A stretch of 63,939 bases of DNA from UBA7328 sp002471345 (lineage in GTDB: Bacteria > Bacteroidota > Bacteroidia > Chitinophagales > Saprospiraceae), in assembly GCA_964011275.1 (NCBI GenBank), contig CAXGOB010000022.1, positions 1 to 63,939 of the forward strand, written 5' to 3'. The first letter of the stretch is position 1. Each line of letters begins with the position of its first letter. Below are positions 17,424-26,011 of the stretch, one piece after another. Made by a program: the position numbers and the translations under genes. The notes under the pieces are model-generated. The model was not told where the DNA came from. It saw only the letters and a list, made by a program, of their open reading frames with translations, and did not search any database.

Positions 17424-18202
17424 ATCCTTCAGGACAAGTTCAAAAAACTATAACTCATAAACCAATTACAAATAATCAACCATCAGAAATAACTTCTGAA
17501 GGAAAAGCGCCCTTCCAAGGTAATGAGACAATAAAAGAAGAAAACGAGGCAGAAACACCTACAGAAAACCTTGCGAAAGTTGATTATTCAAGTCACAAAG
17601 AGGCAATCGAAGTTCCAAAAATAGAAGAACCTCAACTAACTGAGATAGATAAGGATATATCGATCACAAGGGAAGCATCACCTGAAAATGTAGATCATCA
17701 AAACGATGAGGTAGAATCAAATCAATCTAAAACCCCAAATATATTGTTAAACCCTATGCTTGGATCTATCGATGATTTAATGGCGGAAACCGAAAAAGAA
17801 ATTAGGTCAATAAAGTCTGAAAAGATAGAATTGAATATTGATCAAGTAAAGAAAGTATGGGATGAACACAGAGGTATCGTAGAATCTCCATCTACTAAAG
17901 TCACTCTTGAAAAAGTCTTAATCAATATAAGTGAGAATTCGATACACGTTATTGTGCCCAGCAGCGTATCAAAGGAGGAAATATCTCAAGAAATACAATT
18001 GTATCAAAAACTTCGCGATGAGTTCAACAATAATGAGTTAAATATCATTATTGATATTTACAGATCTCAGTTTCCTGACTTATTAGATACTCAAGGGTCG
18101 AAGATGTATAGTATGAAAGAAAAGTATGATTACTTGTCTGAAAAAAACCCTGAATTAAACAACTTGGTCGAAAAGCTAAAACTGAAAGTAGATCAGGAAT
18201 AG
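17402..18202 (+). CDS. dnaX: DnaX tau-specific C-terminal part (-1 frame continuation)
   Basis: This is the continuation of dnaX in the -1 frame, not a separate gene. It is open from the A9 run to the stop at 18200-18202. The first ~100 residues are a low-complexity, Glu/Pro/Thr-rich linker. The last ~150 (from NPMLGSIDDLMAE) contain the conserved Bacteroidota DnaX C-terminal domain, with KVWDEHR, YQKLRDEFNNNELNIIID and KYDYLSEKNPELNNLVEKL. In tau this end binds the polymerase alpha subunit and helicase. An ATG at 17744 exists but starts inside the conserved region and has no promoter candidate, so independent translation is unlikely. Confidence 0.75.
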   Translation, partial: TLDSSGINPSGQVQKTITHKPITNNQPSEITSEGKAPFQGNETIKEENEAETPTENLAKVDYSSHKEAIEVPKIEEPQLTEIDKDISITREASPENVDHQNDEVESNQSKTPNILLNPMLGSIDDLMAETEKEIRSIKSEKIELNIDQVKKVWDEHRGIVESPSTKVTLEKVLINISENSIHVIVPSSVSKEEISQEIQLYQKLRDEFNNNELNIIIDIYRSQFPDLLDTQGSKMYSMKEKYDYLSEKNPELNNLVEKLKLKVDQE

Positions 18203-18232
18203 CTAACTTCAAAATATTTTAACGGAAAATCG

Positions 18233-18925
18233 ATGGATACTCAAAGTATTTGGTATTTAGAAAATATAGATGTTACGGGTATATTTTGCCCACAAAAAAT
18301 GGATTCCTCACCATCATCTCATGTCAATAAGAACTTTAGCAAAGGTGAATACATTTATCTTCCAAATGAACACAGCGATAAAATTTACTTTGTGAATGAA
18401 GGTCGAGTCAAAATAGGAAGTATAGGAGAAGGAAATAAAGAAATCACGAAAGTAATATTAGGAAAGGGTGAAGTTTTTGGTGAGTTGTCACTGATTGGTC
18501 AAGAAAAAAGAACAGATTATGCACAAGCTATGGAAGCAACCAATGTGTGTATAATGAGCAGATCTGAGATGAAAAATCTACTAAGAGATCATAACAGTTT
18601 TTATCTTTTTATGATGAATATCATAGGTAGTAGGACACTTGAAATGGAGAAAAGATTAGAGTCCCTTGTGTTTAAAGATTCAAGATCGCGTATTATTGAA
18701 TTTCTCCTCGATCTCAATGATAAAAAAGGTGAAAGAGTAGGGTATGAATGGGTTGTAAGAAAATTTCTTACACATCAAGAGATCGCTAACTTCACAGCAA
18801 CATCAAGACAAACCGTAACGACAGTTTTAAATGAATTAAAATCGAAAAATCTGTTAACATTTAATAGAAAGAGATTACTTCTTAGAGATCTTGATAAAAT
18901 CAAGGAAGAGATGTCACTGGCCTAA
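18233..18925 (+). CDS. Crp/Fnr-family transcriptional regulator
   Basis: A 230-residue regulator. A cyclic-nucleotide-binding-like beta-roll spans about 25-140 (KIYFVNEGRVKIG, GKGEVFGELSLIG). A dimerisation helix follows, then a C-terminal winged helix at about 150-225 with recognition helix TATSRQTVTTVLNELKSKNLL. The cAMP-contacting Arg-Ser pair of E. coli CRP is not evident after FGELSL, so the ligand is uncertain. No Fnr-type cysteine cluster is seen. It lies 30 bases after dnaX and may be cotranscribed. In Bacteroidota such regulators control stress, redox or carbon genes; the target here is unknown. Confidence 0.88.
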   Translation: MDTQSIWYLENIDVTGIFCPQKMDSSPSSHVNKNFSKGEYIYLPNEHSDKIYFVNEGRVKIGSIGEGNKEITKVILGKGEVFGELSLIGQEKRTDYAQAMEATNVCIMSRSEMKNLLRDHNSFYLFMMNIIGSRTLEMEKRLESLVFKDSRSRIIEFLLDLNDKKGERVGYEWVVRKFLTHQEIANFTATSRQTVTTVLNELKSKNLLTFNRKRLLLRDLDKIKEEMSLA

Positions 18926-19010
18926 CAGATCAACTTGATTCCTTTTTTGTTCTCTACTTGTTTAGTCCTATCATTGCCACAGCATTTCATAATCAAAATG
19001 CAGCGGTATA

Positions 19011-20048
19011 ATGTATAAAATATTACGATCTATTCTCTTCCTTATTCCTGCCGAAAGTGCGCATTATTTGGCCATGTATACTTTTAAAATCTTTTGCAGA
19101 ATTCCCTTTGTCAATCTATTTGTTAAGTTTCTTTTTTCCTTTGAAAATAATAACCTATTTGTTTCTCAATTGGGACTAAAGTTTAAAAATCCAATTGGCA
19201 TTGCTGCAGGATTTGATAAAGATGCCAATTTCATAAAAGAATTAGATATTCTAGGTTTTGGGTTTGTAGAAGTAGGCACAGTGACACCACTTCCACAATC
19301 AGGCAACCCAAAGCCGAGACTTTTCAGATTGAAGATAGATGAAGCTCTAATCAATAGGATGGGGTTTAATAACCAAGGTGCTGATCAAATGGTAGCCCGT
19401 CTTAAAAAGATTAAAAATAAGGAAATCATTATAGGAGGGAATATTGGAAAAAATAAAATCACACCTTTAAATGAAGCACATTTGGACTATCTCAAATGTT
19501 TCAAAAAACTCAATCCATATGTAGACTATTTTGTGATCAATGTCAGTTCTCCAAATACCCCTGGACTTCGGAGTCTTCAGGACAAAGAACCGCTATTAAA
19601 AATCATCCATACCTTATTGGATGAAAGAAAGCAAGAAGAATTGAAGAGACCCATATTACTTAAAATTGCTCCAGATCTCACCGAAGAACAACTAGATGAT
19701 ATTGCAGAGATATTAAATACAACTAAGTTAGATGGGCTCATTGCTACAAATACAACTATAGATCGATCCAAATTAAAAACGCACAAAGCAGAAATAGCAG
19801 CAATTGGTAATGGAGGATTAAGTGGAAAACCAGTTGAAAGTAAATCAAATGATATTTTGGATGCAATAATGTCCAAAGTGAAAAGGAAAATTACAATTAT
19901 TGGAGTCGGAGGTATAAATGATGGAGCATCAACACTGAGAAAGCTCGAAAAAGGTGCCCATTTGGTACAGATCTATACAGGATTCATCTATGGAGGGCCA
20001 TTTATTGTAAAGAGAATTAAAAAATTCCTGATATCTCATCTAAGATAA
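19011..20048 (+). CDS. pyrD: Dihydroorotate dehydrogenase (quinone), class 2
   Basis: A 345-residue FMN enzyme that oxidises dihydroorotate to orotate in pyrimidine synthesis and passes electrons to the membrane quinone pool. The N-terminal amphipathic/hydrophobic region (about 1-45) is the membrane-binding extension of class 2. The FMN site includes FKNPIGIAAGFDKDANFI and VGTVTPLPQSGNPKPRLFRL; the catalytic base serine is in FVINVSSPNTPGLRSLQ. IGVGGINDG and VQIYTGFIYGGP bind the FMN phosphate. It is followed by a 468-base gap without an intact gene. Confidence 0.95.
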   Translation: MYKILRSILFLIPAESAHYLAMYTFKIFCRIPFVNLFVKFLFSFENNNLFVSQLGLKFKNPIGIAAGFDKDANFIKELDILGFGFVEVGTVTPLPQSGNPKPRLFRLKIDEALINRMGFNNQGADQMVARLKKIKNKEIIIGGNIGKNKITPLNEAHLDYLKCFKKLNPYVDYFVINVSSPNTPGLRSLQDKEPLLKIIHTLLDERKQEELKRPILLKIAPDLTEEQLDDIAEILNTTKLDGLIATNTTIDRSKLKTHKAEIAAIGNGGLSGKPVESKSNDILDAIMSKVKRKITIIGVGGINDGASTLRKLEKGAHLVQIYTGFIYGGPFIVKRIKKFLISHLR

Positions 20049-20516
20049 ATCTAAAGTTTTAGGGTATTTTAAGTATAAAGCAATTTTACACTTAGTGCAT
20101 ATAGGTTATAAATCATCATTGTATTATTCTAATTATCAATGACTTATGCATCCATAAAAAAGGACCTTTAATTTATGCCCTATAACCCTTACAAGTGAGG
20201 TAGTACTTTTCATATGATAAAAAATATAGATGGCATCCTTTTGGACATAGAGAAGGTAACCAACAATTAAGAGCCTGCATTAAAAAAGGATTGGAAGCAA
20301 TCCTGAGTAAAGGATCTCTGCGAGGGTATGAAAGCATATCCACAAAAGATGTAACCAATTTTTTATGACTTGCCGGAAGGCTACATGAAAATACTCATAT
20401 ATGCAGCATTTTGACGATTATGTATTTAAAGATGTGCGTTTTTATATGGCGCTAATCTTTTTTGGGGCATTACTCAGCTTTCTCGTTCTCACTTACCCCC
20501 ATTGATCATAAGGTTT
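20049..20516. pseudogene. Gap with decayed-looking ORF fragments
   Basis: No intact gene fills these 468 bases. On the plus strand a short ATG frame (20175, MPYNPYK then TGA at 20196) is followed by an ATG-less open frame at 20204-20368 (54 codons, containing YRWHPFGHREGNQQL and KGSLRGYESISTKDV). After that comes a 34-codon ORF (20401-20505) with one hydrophobic helix (FYMALIFFGALLSFLVL). The pieces are in different frames and look like remains of one or more genes broken by frameshifts and a stop. I do not recognise the family. Chance open frames remain possible. Confidence 0.3.
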
Positions 20517-21422
20517 TTACTTTATGATCTTTAGACTGAGATCGAGACTGTGCGCTGAATGTGTTAAAGCCCCTACAGAGATGAAGTTTACACCAGTCTT
20601 TGCTAGGGATTTTACCACATTCAGCCTGACTCCCCCACTCACTTCTGATTCAAATCGACCATTTATTATATTCAATGCTTTTTTTATATCTCCTATCTTA
20701 AAATTATCCAGCATTATTCTAGTCACTTTTCCGACGTCCATCACTTCTTTCAGCTCTTTTATATTTCTCACTTCTACAGTTATTCCGAGGTCTAACTTGT
20801 TAATTTTCAAGTATTTATTGGTCTTCTTTATTGCTTTTGTTATAGATCCAGCAGCATCTATATGATTGTCCTTGATCATAATCCAATCATAAAGTCCATC
20901 GCGATAATTGGTACATCCACCAATTGCCACCGCCCACTTTTCCAAAAACCTCAATAATGGAGTAGTCTTCCTGGTGTCCAGAATTTGCACATTGTATCCT
21001 TCCACTTCCTTTTGAAACTGTTTACTTAACGTAGTTATTCCGCTTAATCTTTGCATAGTATTCAAAGCTAGCCTTTCACCTTTGAGCAGGGCTTGACTAT
21101 TACATTCTAGATAGAAAGCTACATCGCCATATTTTACATCTTCACCATCTTTGATTTTGACTTCAATTTTAGCCTTCGGATCGAGATGTCTGAATATTCT
21201 TTTTGCAATAGAAATACCAGAAATCACGCCCTGATCTTTTACCAACAGTTTTGCTTTGCTTTTTTGCTTTTTAGGGATACATGCTAGAGATGTATGGTCT
21301 CCGTCTTTTACATCTTCATCAAGACCTCTCTTAATGAAATCTCTTAATAAATCATTATCCAATTTTGGCATAGTCATAATCAGCATTTGAAGAAGGAAAG
21401 GTAGAAAGTTAAACTTATTCAT
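20517..21422 (-). CDS. nadC: Nicotinate-nucleotide pyrophosphorylase (carboxylating)
   Basis: Quinolinate phosphoribosyltransferase, making nicotinate mononucleotide in de novo NAD synthesis. Motifs seen: DEDVKDGDHTSLACIP, GERLALNTMQRLSGI, the LDTRKTTPLLRFLEKWAV loop, GGCTNYRDGLYDWIMIKDNH and the C-terminal SGGVRLNVVKSLAKTGVNFI followed by SVGALTHSA. The called frame (301 residues) begins MNKFNFLPFLLQ; the conserved protein probably begins at an internal Met (MPKLDNDLLRDFIKRG, codon at 21370), giving about 284 residues, close to the family norm. Same pathway as nadE at 14.6 kb. Confidence 0.93.
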   Translation of the reverse strand: MNKFNFLPFLLQMLIMTMPKLDNDLLRDFIKRGLDEDVKDGDHTSLACIPKKQKSKAKLLVKDQGVISGISIAKRIFRHLDPKAKIEVKIKDGEDVKYGDVAFYLECNSQALLKGERLALNTMQRLSGITTLSKQFQKEVEGYNVQILDTRKTTPLLRFLEKWAVAIGGCTNYRDGLYDWIMIKDNHIDAAGSITKAIKKTNKYLKINKLDLGITVEVRNIKELKEVMDVGKVTRIMLDNFKIGDIKKALNIINGRFESEVSGGVRLNVVKSLAKTGVNFISVGALTHSAHSLDLSLKIIK

Positions 21423-21465
21423 CAGAAGAGAACACAGAAAAATCTAAGCTATTTACCCAAAAGAC

Positions 21466-21473
21466 TATTTTTG
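21466..21473 (+). promoter_or_regulatory. Candidate -7 element (TATTTTTG) upstream of GlmU-like gene
   Basis: TATTTTTG matches TAnnTTTG and lies 14 bases before the ATG at 21488, implying a very short leader. No convincing -33 element is seen. Confidence 0.3.
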
Positions 21474-21487
21474 CTTTAACTATTTAT

Positions 21488-22642
21488 ATGAAAAGCATAC
21501 AACTCGTTGATACCCAACTTTGGGATCAACTCAATCCCATAACCCTTACTAAAACTTGTGCTGATATTAGACTGGGCATATTTACCATTAGAGAAAAGTG
21601 GCAAAATTTGAATCAAACCACTACAATACTTTCTCGGCCCTATCTGCAAGCATTATATGAAAATTCCGAATCAGCTCAGCTGAAAGTGAATAGTGCATTA
21701 CTACCTAACCAGAGTATTTTAAGAGAAATTCTCAACCTTGGCGAAGGAGAATCAATATATCAAAATGAAATATGGATAGCTACAAATGGAGATGAGAAAG
21801 TAAAAAATCAAGCCAAAGGCGAATGTCATCTATTATGCCATCCAGAGGATTTATTCATCCATGCGGGATCAGAAATTAAAAAAGACATTAAAAATCTAGT
21901 TGGAAATAATAATTGGATTAAGCCATCTCTTAGTAATACCATTATTGGTGAAGAAGATGTCTTTCTCAGCGAAGGAACCAAGATGGAATGTTGCATTCTT
22001 AATACTGAGGAGGGCCCTATATACATCGGGCCTAATGCTCATATTATGGAAGGAACAATTATTAGAGGTCCTGTAAGCATAGGACATAACACTATTCTTA
22101 AAATGGGGGCAAGAATCTATATGAATACTAGCATAGGCCCTTGGTGTAAGGTTGGAGGAGAAGTAAAGAATTCAGTGATTTTAGGAAATTCTAATAAAGC
22201 TCATGATGGATATATGGGTAATTCCGTAATCGGAGAATGGTGTAACTGGGGAGCGGATACCAACAATTCTAATATGAAAAACAACTATACTGATGTCAAA
22301 TTATGGGACTACTCCTTAAATACATTTAGAAATACGGGCCTTCAATTCGTAGGGCTAATAATGGGAGATCACAGCAAAACTGGAATAAATACCATGTTCA
22401 ACACTGGCACAGTCGTGGGGGTAAGTTGTAACATTTATGGAACAGGATTCCCCAGAAAATTCATTCCTTCTTTCAGTTGGGGAGGTGTACATGGATTTAA
22501 AACTTATCAGCTAAATCGAGCTTTAGATACTGCCAAAGCAGTCCAAAAACGAAGAGATATTGACCTCCCAAAAGCAGAAGTCGAAATGCTAAATGAAAAC
22601 TTCACTCGATCGTCAAAATATAGAAAGTGGGAAAAACTATAG
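21488..22642 (+). CDS. GlmU-like putative sugar nucleotidyltransferase
   Basis: A 384-residue protein of the Bacteroidota GlmU-related group. The N-terminal part (about 1-150) has a divergent nucleotidyltransferase start, LTKTCADIRLGIFTIREKW, without the usual LAAGxGTRM loop. The rest is a left-handed beta-helix of hexapeptide repeats (IGEEDVFLSEGTKMECCI, YIGPNAHIMEGTIIRGPVSI, SVIGEWCNWGADTNNSNMKN). Members are annotated as sugar nucleotidyl- or acetyltransferases, but the true activity is unclear. It overlaps the following methyltransferase frame by 16 bases. Confidence 0.8.
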   Translation: MKSIQLVDTQLWDQLNPITLTKTCADIRLGIFTIREKWQNLNQTTTILSRPYLQALYENSESAQLKVNSALLPNQSILREILNLGEGESIYQNEIWIATNGDEKVKNQAKGECHLLCHPEDLFIHAGSEIKKDIKNLVGNNNWIKPSLSNTIIGEEDVFLSEGTKMECCILNTEEGPIYIGPNAHIMEGTIIRGPVSIGHNTILKMGARIYMNTSIGPWCKVGGEVKNSVILGNSNKAHDGYMGNSVIGEWCNWGADTNNSNMKNNYTDVKLWDYSLNTFRNTGLQFVGLIMGDHSKTGINTMFNTGTVVGVSCNIYGTGFPRKFIPSFSWGGVHGFKTYQLNRALDTAKAVQKRRDIDLPKAEVEMLNENFTRSSKYRKWEKL

Positions 22643-23319
22643 GTCATTTTCCTTTCTGGTGGAGATGGTGGAGCTACATTTTTCCTATAAGCTTAGATGC
22701 ATCATCTTCTGAAATCAATGAAACCCTTGAGGTGATGCTAGTACGAGGGAATATTCAATTATGTACTGAAAAGGCAGTGTATTCTTATGAACATAAATAC
22801 GATAATTTCAAATTGATATTTGATCTATTAGATTTTAATAAATTATCAGGAAAGAATGTACTTCTTTTAGGGCTTGGTCTAGGTAGTGTCATTCAATTAT
22901 TAGATAAGTACAAAAATGGGTTGAATTATACAGCCGTAGAATTAGATGAAGAGGTCATTTTTCTAGCCGAAAAACATATACTAAAACACCTTGATGTAGA
23001 TATTCAAATTGTTCAAAGTGACGGGCAAACATTTCCACAAGTCACATCTGAAAAATATGATCTCATCTGCATGGATATTTTTATTGATGATTGGATTCCA
23101 AATGGTTTTTTAACCAATGATTTTTGTAATTCATTAAAATCAATACTGGCTGAAAGAGGTACAGTCATCTATAATACTCCAGCCTTTAACAAAAGAAGTG
23201 CAAATTCATCCAGACGTTTTTTTAAGAATAAATTCAAATCTATTTTTCAAAAAGCCAAATTAATAGATGTACATAAAAATTACATGCTTATAAGTGATTC
23301 TGATTTGCTCCACGCATAG
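22627..23319 (+). CDS. Spermidine-synthase-like SAM-binding methyltransferase
   Basis: A 230-residue Rossmann-fold protein. GKNVLLLGLGLGSVIQLL is the SAM/dcSAM glycine motif, YTAVELDEEVIFLAEKHI is motif II, and DLICMDIFIDDWIPNGFL corresponds to the acidic motif of spermidine synthases. It lacks the canonical GGGDG signature, so transfer of an aminopropyl group is not assured. The frame starts at GTG 22627, inside the end of the GlmU-like gene; a Trp-rich opening (FPFWWRWWSYIFP) follows. Likely cotranscribed with that gene. Confidence 0.7.
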   Translation: MGKTIGHFPFWWRWWSYIFPISLDASSSEINETLEVMLVRGNIQLCTEKAVYSYEHKYDNFKLIFDLLDFNKLSGKNVLLLGLGLGSVIQLLDKYKNGLNYTAVELDEEVIFLAEKHILKHLDVDIQIVQSDGQTFPQVTSEKYDLICMDIFIDDWIPNGFLTNDFCNSLKSILAERGTVIYNTPAFNKRSANSSRRFFKNKFKSIFQKAKLIDVHKNYMLISDSDLLHA

Positions 23320-23376
23320 CAAGAATGTACTTTTGTGAAGGTCTGACTTAATTGCTCAATATTAAAATAAGAAAAC

Positions 23377-23994
23377 GTGTTTAGTATCAACATCTATCTT
23401 CTCATTGCACTCATGGGGGCTTGCTTACTTGGAGGAATAGTATTAGCATTTACTGTGAGTTTTTGGTATGCTTTTCCTTTCCTTTTGATAGGTATTATCA
23501 TGCTTGTCATTTTTGTGCTTTTTGGTTCCGTGAATGGAGCTGCCAAATTAATTCAGGCAGAAGATTTTGATGGTGCAGAAAAAAGGCTCAACTTGACATT
23601 AAGCCCAAAATATTTGTGGAAAACTCAAAGGGCATTTTTCTATATCATGAAAGGTTCTATTGCTATGTATAGAAAAAACCTCAAAGAAGCCCAAGGTCTT
23701 TTTGATGAAGCATTAAAAATTGATCTTCCATCTGATAACGAAAAAGGAATGGTTCTTTTACAATTAGCAAATATTAATGCAGGCCAGAATAAATGGCCTT
23801 CGGCAAAAAACTACTTCCGTGAAGCTTCAAAACTAAATATCACTGAAGCTCAGATTAAATCCCAGATGGATGAATTTGGAAAAGCACTCAAGAATAGAGG
23901 AGCTGCAAATGTAGCACGTAGCATGGGAAAGCAAGGAATGAAAATGATGCAGCAAGGTGGAGGTGGAAAACGAAGACGTCCAAAAATGAGATAA
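23377..23994 (+). CDS. Membrane-anchored TPR-like protein
   Basis: A 205-residue protein with two adjacent hydrophobic helices (about 5-28 and 31-50) followed by helical repeats that look like two or three tetratricopeptide units (EDFDGAEKRLNLTLS, KNLKEAQGLFDEALKIDL, NKWPSAKNYFREASKLNI). The C-terminus is basic and Gly-rich (QQGGGGKRRRPKMR). It appears to start with GTG at 23377. The topology suggests a cytoplasmic TPR domain held at the membrane. No specific family recognised; role probably protein-protein interaction. Confidence 0.65.
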   Translation: MFSINIYLLIALMGACLLGGIVLAFTVSFWYAFPFLLIGIIMLVIFVLFGSVNGAAKLIQAEDFDGAEKRLNLTLSPKYLWKTQRAFFYIMKGSIAMYRKNLKEAQGLFDEALKIDLPSDNEKGMVLLQLANINAGQNKWPSAKNYFREASKLNITEAQIKSQMDEFGKALKNRGAANVARSMGKQGMKMMQQGGGGKRRRPKMR

Positions 23995-24002
23995 TCGTTA
24001 CT

Positions 24003-24521
24003 CTATTTCTTTTGTCTTGGTTTTTTATAAATTGGGACAGTAGAGCAAGGCTCACCATACATTATACTTCTGGCAACAGGTTTTAGGAATGACGTCAAAG
24101 CCAAATAGGCTCCTGCAGGCACAGGTTTGTCACTACATCCTTTTATCACTATCCTTTCATCTTGATATATTGAAGCATCCATGGAATTAATAAATTGATT
24201 GTAATAGTGATTCAGAAATTCCTGTTCATTTCCTTGAAAGACTGATTCGCATACTCCTTCAGCATGAGATGCAACTAGCATATATGCCCATGTTGGAATA
24301 ATAGCATCAGTACTACAATACACGCATAAATGAGCACTTTTCAATTTCGCCCAATCAAATTCTTTAAGGGTCAATCTAAAGTCCTTCTCTTTTAAAATTA
24401 AACCATGAAACAGGAAGTCCTTAATATCGAAGGAGGCTAAAGGAATTGATGGAAAGAATTTTTCCAAATTAATCGTAACTAAATTACTGTTTGCTACTTT
24501 ATTGACTAGCACTTTTTCCAT
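24003..24521 (-). CDS. DUF2480 family protein
   Basis: A 172-residue soluble protein typical of Bacteroidota. Visible family features: INLEKFFPSIPLASFDIKDF near the N-terminus, TDAIIPTWAYMLVASH in the middle, and IVIKGCSDKPVPAGAYLALT with a C-terminal YGEPCSTVPIYK. Three or four conserved cysteines could bind metal, but this is not shown. The start overlaps the 3' end of scpB by 23 bases, so the two form an operon. Function unknown. Confidence 0.8.
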   Translation of the reverse strand: MEKVLVNKVANSNLVTINLEKFFPSIPLASFDIKDFLFHGLILKEKDFRLTLKEFDWAKLKSAHLCVYCSTDAIIPTWAYMLVASHAEGVCESVFQGNEQEFLNHYYNQFINSMDASIYQDERIVIKGCSDKPVPAGAYLALTSFLKPVARSIMYGEPCSTVPIYKKPRQKK

Positions 24522-25089
24522 TTGACTCTTCTATGTCTTTAATTTCTCCAATTGTGTTTTCAGTTTCCTCAAATTCCCTAATCTTTGGTAAATCTTCAAT
24601 GCTTTTTAGACCGAAATAGTTCATAAACTTAGCAGAGGTGCCATAAATTAATGGTTTCCCGGGTCCTTCTTTCCTGCCTGTTATTTCGACTAAATCTTTT
24701 TCTAAAAGCTTCTGAACGGTATAATCACAATTTACTCCTCTAATGCTTTCCATTTCAGATTTTGTCACAGGTTGCTTATATGCAATGATAGACAGCGTCT
24801 CCATAGCCGAAGTTGACAATTTTTTCTTCGCAGATAGTTTAAGATGTTCAGCGAGAGTTTCATGATATAATGACTTAGTCATGAAAATATAACCATTGGC
24901 AAGTGCCTTTATCTGGATAGCAAAATCATCGCTACTATATTTTTCAGTGATTGAAACGATACACTTTTCAATTATCTTTTTAGATATATCATCTTCTACG
25001 ATACTCTGCAAACAGGTCTTTATTTCCTTAATAGTAACAGGCTTATCAGAAGCAAATATTAATGCTTCAATATGTAATTCAATATTCAT
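24499..25089 (-). CDS. scpB: Segregation and condensation protein B
   Basis: A 196-residue protein with two winged-helix domains (about 1-85 and 90-165). The opening ELHIEALIFASDKPVTIKEI, the KLSTSAMETLSIIAYKQPVT segment and SIRGVNCDYTVQKLLEKDLV are diagnostic. ScpB joins ScpA and SMC to form the condensin that compacts and separates chromosomes. scpA and smc are not in the window. The tail after residue 165 is acidic and likely disordered. It is followed by, and overlaps, DUF2480. Confidence 0.93.
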   Translation of the reverse strand: MNIELHIEALIFASDKPVTIKEIKTCLQSIVEDDISKKIIEKCIVSITEKYSSDDFAIQIKALANGYIFMTKSLYHETLAEHLKLSAKKKLSTSAMETLSIIAYKQPVTKSEMESIRGVNCDYTVQKLLEKDLVEITGRKEGPGKPLIYGTSAKFMNYFGLKSIEDLPKIREFEETENTIGEIKDIEESNGKSASQ

Positions 25090-25126
25090 GAGTATTAAAA
25101 ACTGGATTTAGAATGTCTCTCCGACA

Positions 25127-25489
25127 CTACAAAAACAGCGTAAATATGAGCATATTAATCAAAGACACTATGCTAAGAAGAAATAAAGTGCATGAAATGA
25201 AAACCTTCAGAGGTGAAGATTTTTTAAGGGTCCGAATTTCATCAGATTTCATAGACCTGTGAAAATCATGATCAAAAGATTTTTCCTCATTTTGCTTTTT
25301 CAGATTAAGCTTAATAAGGCATTTATTAATATAAAAAGAGTAAGATTTTGAATTCTTAACTTTAAAATCGACGATTATTACTTTATTGTTGCAGTAGACA
25401 ACAAGGTTTCCAGAATCATCTCCATGATAAACTCCCACTGTTTGTGGTCCGAATGATGGATCATAATATGTCCATAGCGACTGACTCAT
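25127..25489 (-). CDS. Hypothetical protein with C-terminal membrane helix
   Basis: A 120-residue protein I do not recognise. Residues about 20-70 look beta-rich (VGVYHGDDSGNLVVYCNNKV), followed by a charged helical stretch and one hydrophobic segment at about 96-119 (FISCTLFLLSIVSLINMLIF). It looks tail-anchored, with most of the protein on the cytoplasmic side. It lies 37 bases upstream of scpB on the same strand, so it may be the first gene of that operon. No cysteine motif or catalytic pattern is clear. Confidence 0.5.
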   Translation of the reverse strand: MSQSLWTYYDPSFGPQTVGVYHGDDSGNLVVYCNNKVIIVDFKVKNSKSYSFYINKCLIKLNLKKQNEEKSFDHDFHRSMKSDEIRTLKKSSPLKVFISCTLFLLSIVSLINMLIFTLFL

Positions 25490-25637
25490 TTTCCCAGAAT
25501 TAGTTTTACAATATCATCATTTGCTTACCCCAGCAAACCCTACAACTTTATCATTCACTCTTAAAATAATGTACCAAAAAGGCCTTCGTATTAAGAATAT
25601 TTAAGATATAGTACCTTTAATTTATAAAATAAATAGC

Positions 25638-25979
25638 ATGGATTCCAGTACTAAGGCGGAATTAAAGAGTAAAATCAAAAAAATGATAACCTCTTTACAA
25701 AATGAAATTATAGCGCTGGAAGAGCTTACAAAACCAATAAGTCCTGAAAATTCTTTAGGCAGAATCACTAGGATGGACGCTATAAACAATAAAAGTGTAG
25801 CTGAAGCTAGTCTAAGAAACAGAAAACGAAAACTTGGCAAAATGCACGTTGCATTAGTGAAAGTGGATGAAGATAGCTTTGGAATATGTCAAAGATGTAA
25901 AAAAAATATAAACCCTCAACGGTTGTTGCTTATGCCTGAAAGTGAAAGGTGCGTAAATTGTGCTGCTACAAATCAATAA
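25638..25979 (+). CDS. DksA/TraR-type C4 zinc-finger protein
   Basis: A 113-residue protein. An N-terminal helical region (about 5-75) would form a coiled coil, followed by a four-cysteine zinc finger: C84-x2-C87 (GICQRCKKNINPQRL) and C105-x2-C108. This is the DksA/TraR fold, whose members bind the RNA polymerase secondary channel and modulate initiation with or without ppGpp. The coiled-coil tip has Asp77 and Asp79 nearby but no clear DxxDxA pair, so DksA-like activity is uncertain. Single gene with a strong hairpin downstream. Confidence 0.8.
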   Translation: MDSSTKAELKSKIKKMITSLQNEIIALEELTKPISPENSLGRITRMDAINNKSVAEASLRNRKRKLGKMHVALVKVDEDSFGICQRCKKNINPQRLLLMPESERCVNCAATNQ

Positions 25980-26011
25980 TAATAAAAGACAAAAGAAAGG
26001 ATAAAAAAAGA

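Noticed and set aside
17744..18202. Separate gene for the second dnaX frame
   Set aside because: The open frame begins well upstream at the A9 run and encodes the known DnaX C-terminal domain, so it is one gene with a shift.
22627..22700. Trp-rich N-terminus of the methyltransferase as a trp-type leader
   Set aside because: The WWRWW stretch is part of the protein frame that overlaps the previous gene, with no terminator/antiterminator pair nearby.
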